A stretch of 15,401 nucleotides of DNA from Phycisphaerales bacterium (GTDB lineage Bacteria > Planctomycetota > Phycisphaerae > UBA1845 > Fen-1342), in contig JALHJL010000074.1 of NCBI GenBank assembly GCA_022839625.1, forward strand, positions 1 through 15,401, in the 5' to 3' direction. The position numbers and the translations under genes are program-made. The notes under the pieces were generated by a model. The model did not search any database and was not told the DNA's origin. It was given only the letters and a program-made list of their open reading frames with translations. This document shows positions 14,394-15,401 of this stretch, piece after piece. Each line of letters begins with the position of its first letter. Position 1 is the first letter of the stretch.

Positions 14394-14996
14394 TCAGTGC
14401 TTATGGAGCAGCGCCAGCACTTCGGCCCGGGTCGCCTGGTTCGTGTGCATGATGCCGCGCAGGGCGGAAGTCACCATGACGCTGCCCGGCTTCTTGACGC
14501 CGCGACAGGTCATGCACGTATGGACCGCCTCCATGACGACCGCGCAGCCTAGCACGTTCAGCTTGGTGGCCAGCACGTCCGCGATCTGCGACGTGAGCCG
14601 CTCCTGTACCTGCGGACGAAGGGCGAAGACGTCCACGAGCCGCGCCAGCTTGGAGAGCCCCAGCACCCTTCCGCCGGGGATATACGCGATGTGCGCCCGG
14701 CCCTCGAACGGCATCAGGTGGTGCTCGCACATGCTGTGGAACGGGATGTCCCGCAGCACGACCATCTCGTGATGGTCCTCGTCAAACATGGCCTCCAGGT
14801 GCTGATCCGGCGTCTGGTGCAGGCCGGAGAACAGCTCGCCGTACATCCGTGCGACCCGCGCCGGCGTCTGGCGCAAGCCCTCGCGTTGCGGATCCTCGCC
14901 GATCGCGAGGAGAATCTCACGGACGGCGCGTTCGATGCGGGCCACGTCGACCGCTGGTCTGGCGGGCTTCTTGTTACTGGTCTTTCCCGTACGCAT
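14394..14996 (-). CDS. folE: GTP cyclohydrolase I (type I, FolE)
   Basis: Cytoplasmic Zn enzyme that converts GTP to 7,8-dihydroneopterin triphosphate, the first step to folate, tetrahydropterins or queuosine precursors. It has 200 residues, a little short of E. coli FolE (222). Seen: helical N-terminus, EGLRQTPARVARMY (39-52), HSMCEHHLMPFEGRAHIAY (87-105), GLSKLARLVDVFA, and HTCMTCRGVKKPGS. Zn ligands are C90, H93 and C161, with the same spacing as C110, H113 and C181 in E. coli. ATG at 14996 is chosen because all family sequence lies after it. The frame is open to 15302, but that extension is made of G/C-rich repeats. No Shine-Dalgarno is evident before the ATG, and a -10-like TACAAT ends 8 bases upstream, which suggests a leaderless message. 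No other folate or pterin gene is next to it. Confidence 0.96.
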   Translation of the reverse strand: MRTGKTSNKKPARPAVDVARIERAVREILLAIGEDPQREGLRQTPARVARMYGELFSGLHQTPDQHLEAMFDEDHHEMVVLRDIPFHSMCEHHLMPFEGRAHIAYIPGGRVLGLSKLARLVDVFALRPQVQERLTSQIADVLATKLNVLGCAVVMEAVHTCMTCRGVKKPGSVMVTSALRGIMHTNQATRAEVLALLHKH

Positions 14997-15004
14997 ACGC
15001 CCGC

Positions 15005-15034
15005 ATTGTACGCCAGCCTTGGTCGGCAGGTCGA
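15005..15034 (-). promoter_or_regulatory. Putative promoter of folE
   Basis: On the minus strand, TCGACC (15034-15029), an 18-base spacer and TACAAT (15010-15005). The predicted start of transcription falls within about 2-3 bases of the folE ATG at 14996, which would give a leaderless or nearly leaderless mRNA. Confidence 0.4.
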
Positions 15035-15126
15035 GACGGCCGCAAGGGGCAGGCCGCGGTTGCCAATCTTCGCCGAGTGTCGCCCCGCGTCTCCAATCTC
15101 GCGCGTTCGCCGACGTAGAGCACCTG

Positions 15127-15165
15127 GCAGCATCCCCCTGCCTCGTAGGGAGGGGGCAGGGGGCG
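15127..15165 (+). repeat. Copy 1 of a pyrimidine/purine-rich hairpin repeat
   Basis: It begins gcagcatcc and has a perfect 9-bp stem, ccccctgcc/ggcaggggg (15134-15142 / 15155-15163), around an 11-base loop containing tcgtaggg. Same orientation as copy 2. Confidence 0.75.
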
Positions 15166-15192
15166 TATATCGGCTGGTTCCGGCGCCAAGTA

Positions 15193-15235
15193 GCAGCATC
15201 CCCCTCCCTCTTAGGGAGGAGGCAGGGGGAGGGTC
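15193..15235 (+). repeat. Copy 2 of the pyrimidine/purine-rich hairpin repeat
   Basis: It begins gcagcatcc like copy 1, then runs ccccctccctcttaggg and ends ggcagggggagggtcg. The purine and pyrimidine arms can pair with each other. It is followed by an inverted third copy. Confidence 0.75.
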
Positions 15236-15250
15236 GACTCGCCGACCCGG

Positions 15251-15294
15251 CGACCCCTGCCCTGCCCTCCCCAAGAGGAGGAGGAGTTCTGCTG
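15251..15294 (-). repeat. Copy 3 of the hairpin repeat, inverted
   Basis: Its complement begins cagcagaactcctcc and ends gcaggggtcg, aligning along its length with copy 2. Copies 2 and 3 therefore form a large imperfect inverted repeat of roughly 43-base arms, closed by gggtcg/cgaccc at 15231-15236 and 15251-15256. The 316 bp between folE and 15312 holds these repeats, the folE promoter candidate, and nothing else I can recognise. Confidence 0.65.
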
Positions 15295-15312
15295 GGCGGC
15301 ACCAGGCCTCGC

Positions 15313-15401
15313 TTAAACCGCGAGTCTCGGGATCAGTCTCCAGCGGTTCCAGCCCTTCGCACACGGATAGTACTTCGTCAACAGGTCGCCGAGCTGATCC
15401 A
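15313..15401 (-). CDS. Possible C-terminal end of an unidentified protein, cut by window edge
   Basis: On the minus strand, one frame from the window edge encodes about 29 residues, including LTKYYPCAKGWNRWRLIPRL, and ends with TAA at 15315-15313. The composition (aromatic, tryptophan-containing, not low-complexity) is protein-like, and the window's repeats begin just after its stop. I do not recognise the family. At this length a chance open frame is quite possible. Confidence 0.25.
   Translation of the reverse strand, partial: DQLGDLLTKYYPCAKGWNRWRLIPRLAV

Noticed and set aside
15127..15294. CRISPR array
   Set aside because: There are only three diverged copies, one of them inverted, with unequal spacing and no unique spacers of regular size.
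14997..15302. 102-residue N-terminal extension of FolE
   Set aside because: It is encoded by the hairpin repeats and shows no FolE similarity; the ATG at 14996 fits the family.

Overview
This 15.4 kb window is GC-rich bacterial DNA. It combines a PEP-CTERM-anchored secreted protein, an RND efflux pair, abundant GTAG-type palindromic repeats and a selA/folE background, which fits an environmental Planctomycetota (Phycisphaerae-like) genome. The lineage is an inference; no rRNA or other phylogenetic marker is present.

Left part (1-9051, all on the minus strand). Read from 9051 downward, the genes are: two acyl-CoA dehydrogenases, an acetyl-CoA acetyltransferase (thiolase), a 3-hydroxyacyl-CoA dehydrogenase and a crotonase. 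Together they supply every enzyme type needed for a short-chain beta-oxidation or butyryl-CoA cycle. A plausible promoter lies at 9121-9149. After a hairpin and a 215 bp gap follow the membrane fusion protein and the first 716 residues of an RND transporter, which runs off the left edge.

Middle part (9325-11687, plus strand). A small polytopic CTP-dependent lipid kinase-family protein (SEC59/DGK1/VTE5 type) is followed by selA. The selA gene carries a 93 bp bipartite palindromic element (two REPs facing each other, GTAG at both ends) inserted in frame, adding about 31 residues between the PLP-binding DLGSG motif and the catalytic lysine. This is the most striking observation in the window.

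Right part (11819-15401, minus strand). A truncated P-loop protein with a possible PD-(D/E)XK-like N-terminal region stops shortly after its Walker A motif, next to a 104 bp near-perfect palindrome. It looks like the remnant of a STAND/NACHT-type defence gene. Beyond it are a 427-residue PEP-CTERM protein with repeated GD-containing segments and good promoter and terminator signals, then folE (GTP cyclohydrolase I, perhaps leaderless). A cluster of three purine/pyrimidine-rich repeats and the possible tail of a further gene complete the window.

Palindromic repeats recur throughout. Several begin with GTAG exactly at, or a few bases after, stop codons in the beta-oxidation operon. A REP-type element family (mobilised by RAYT transposases in other bacteria) therefore appears to have been active here. 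No transposase, CRISPR array, tRNA or rRNA was seen.
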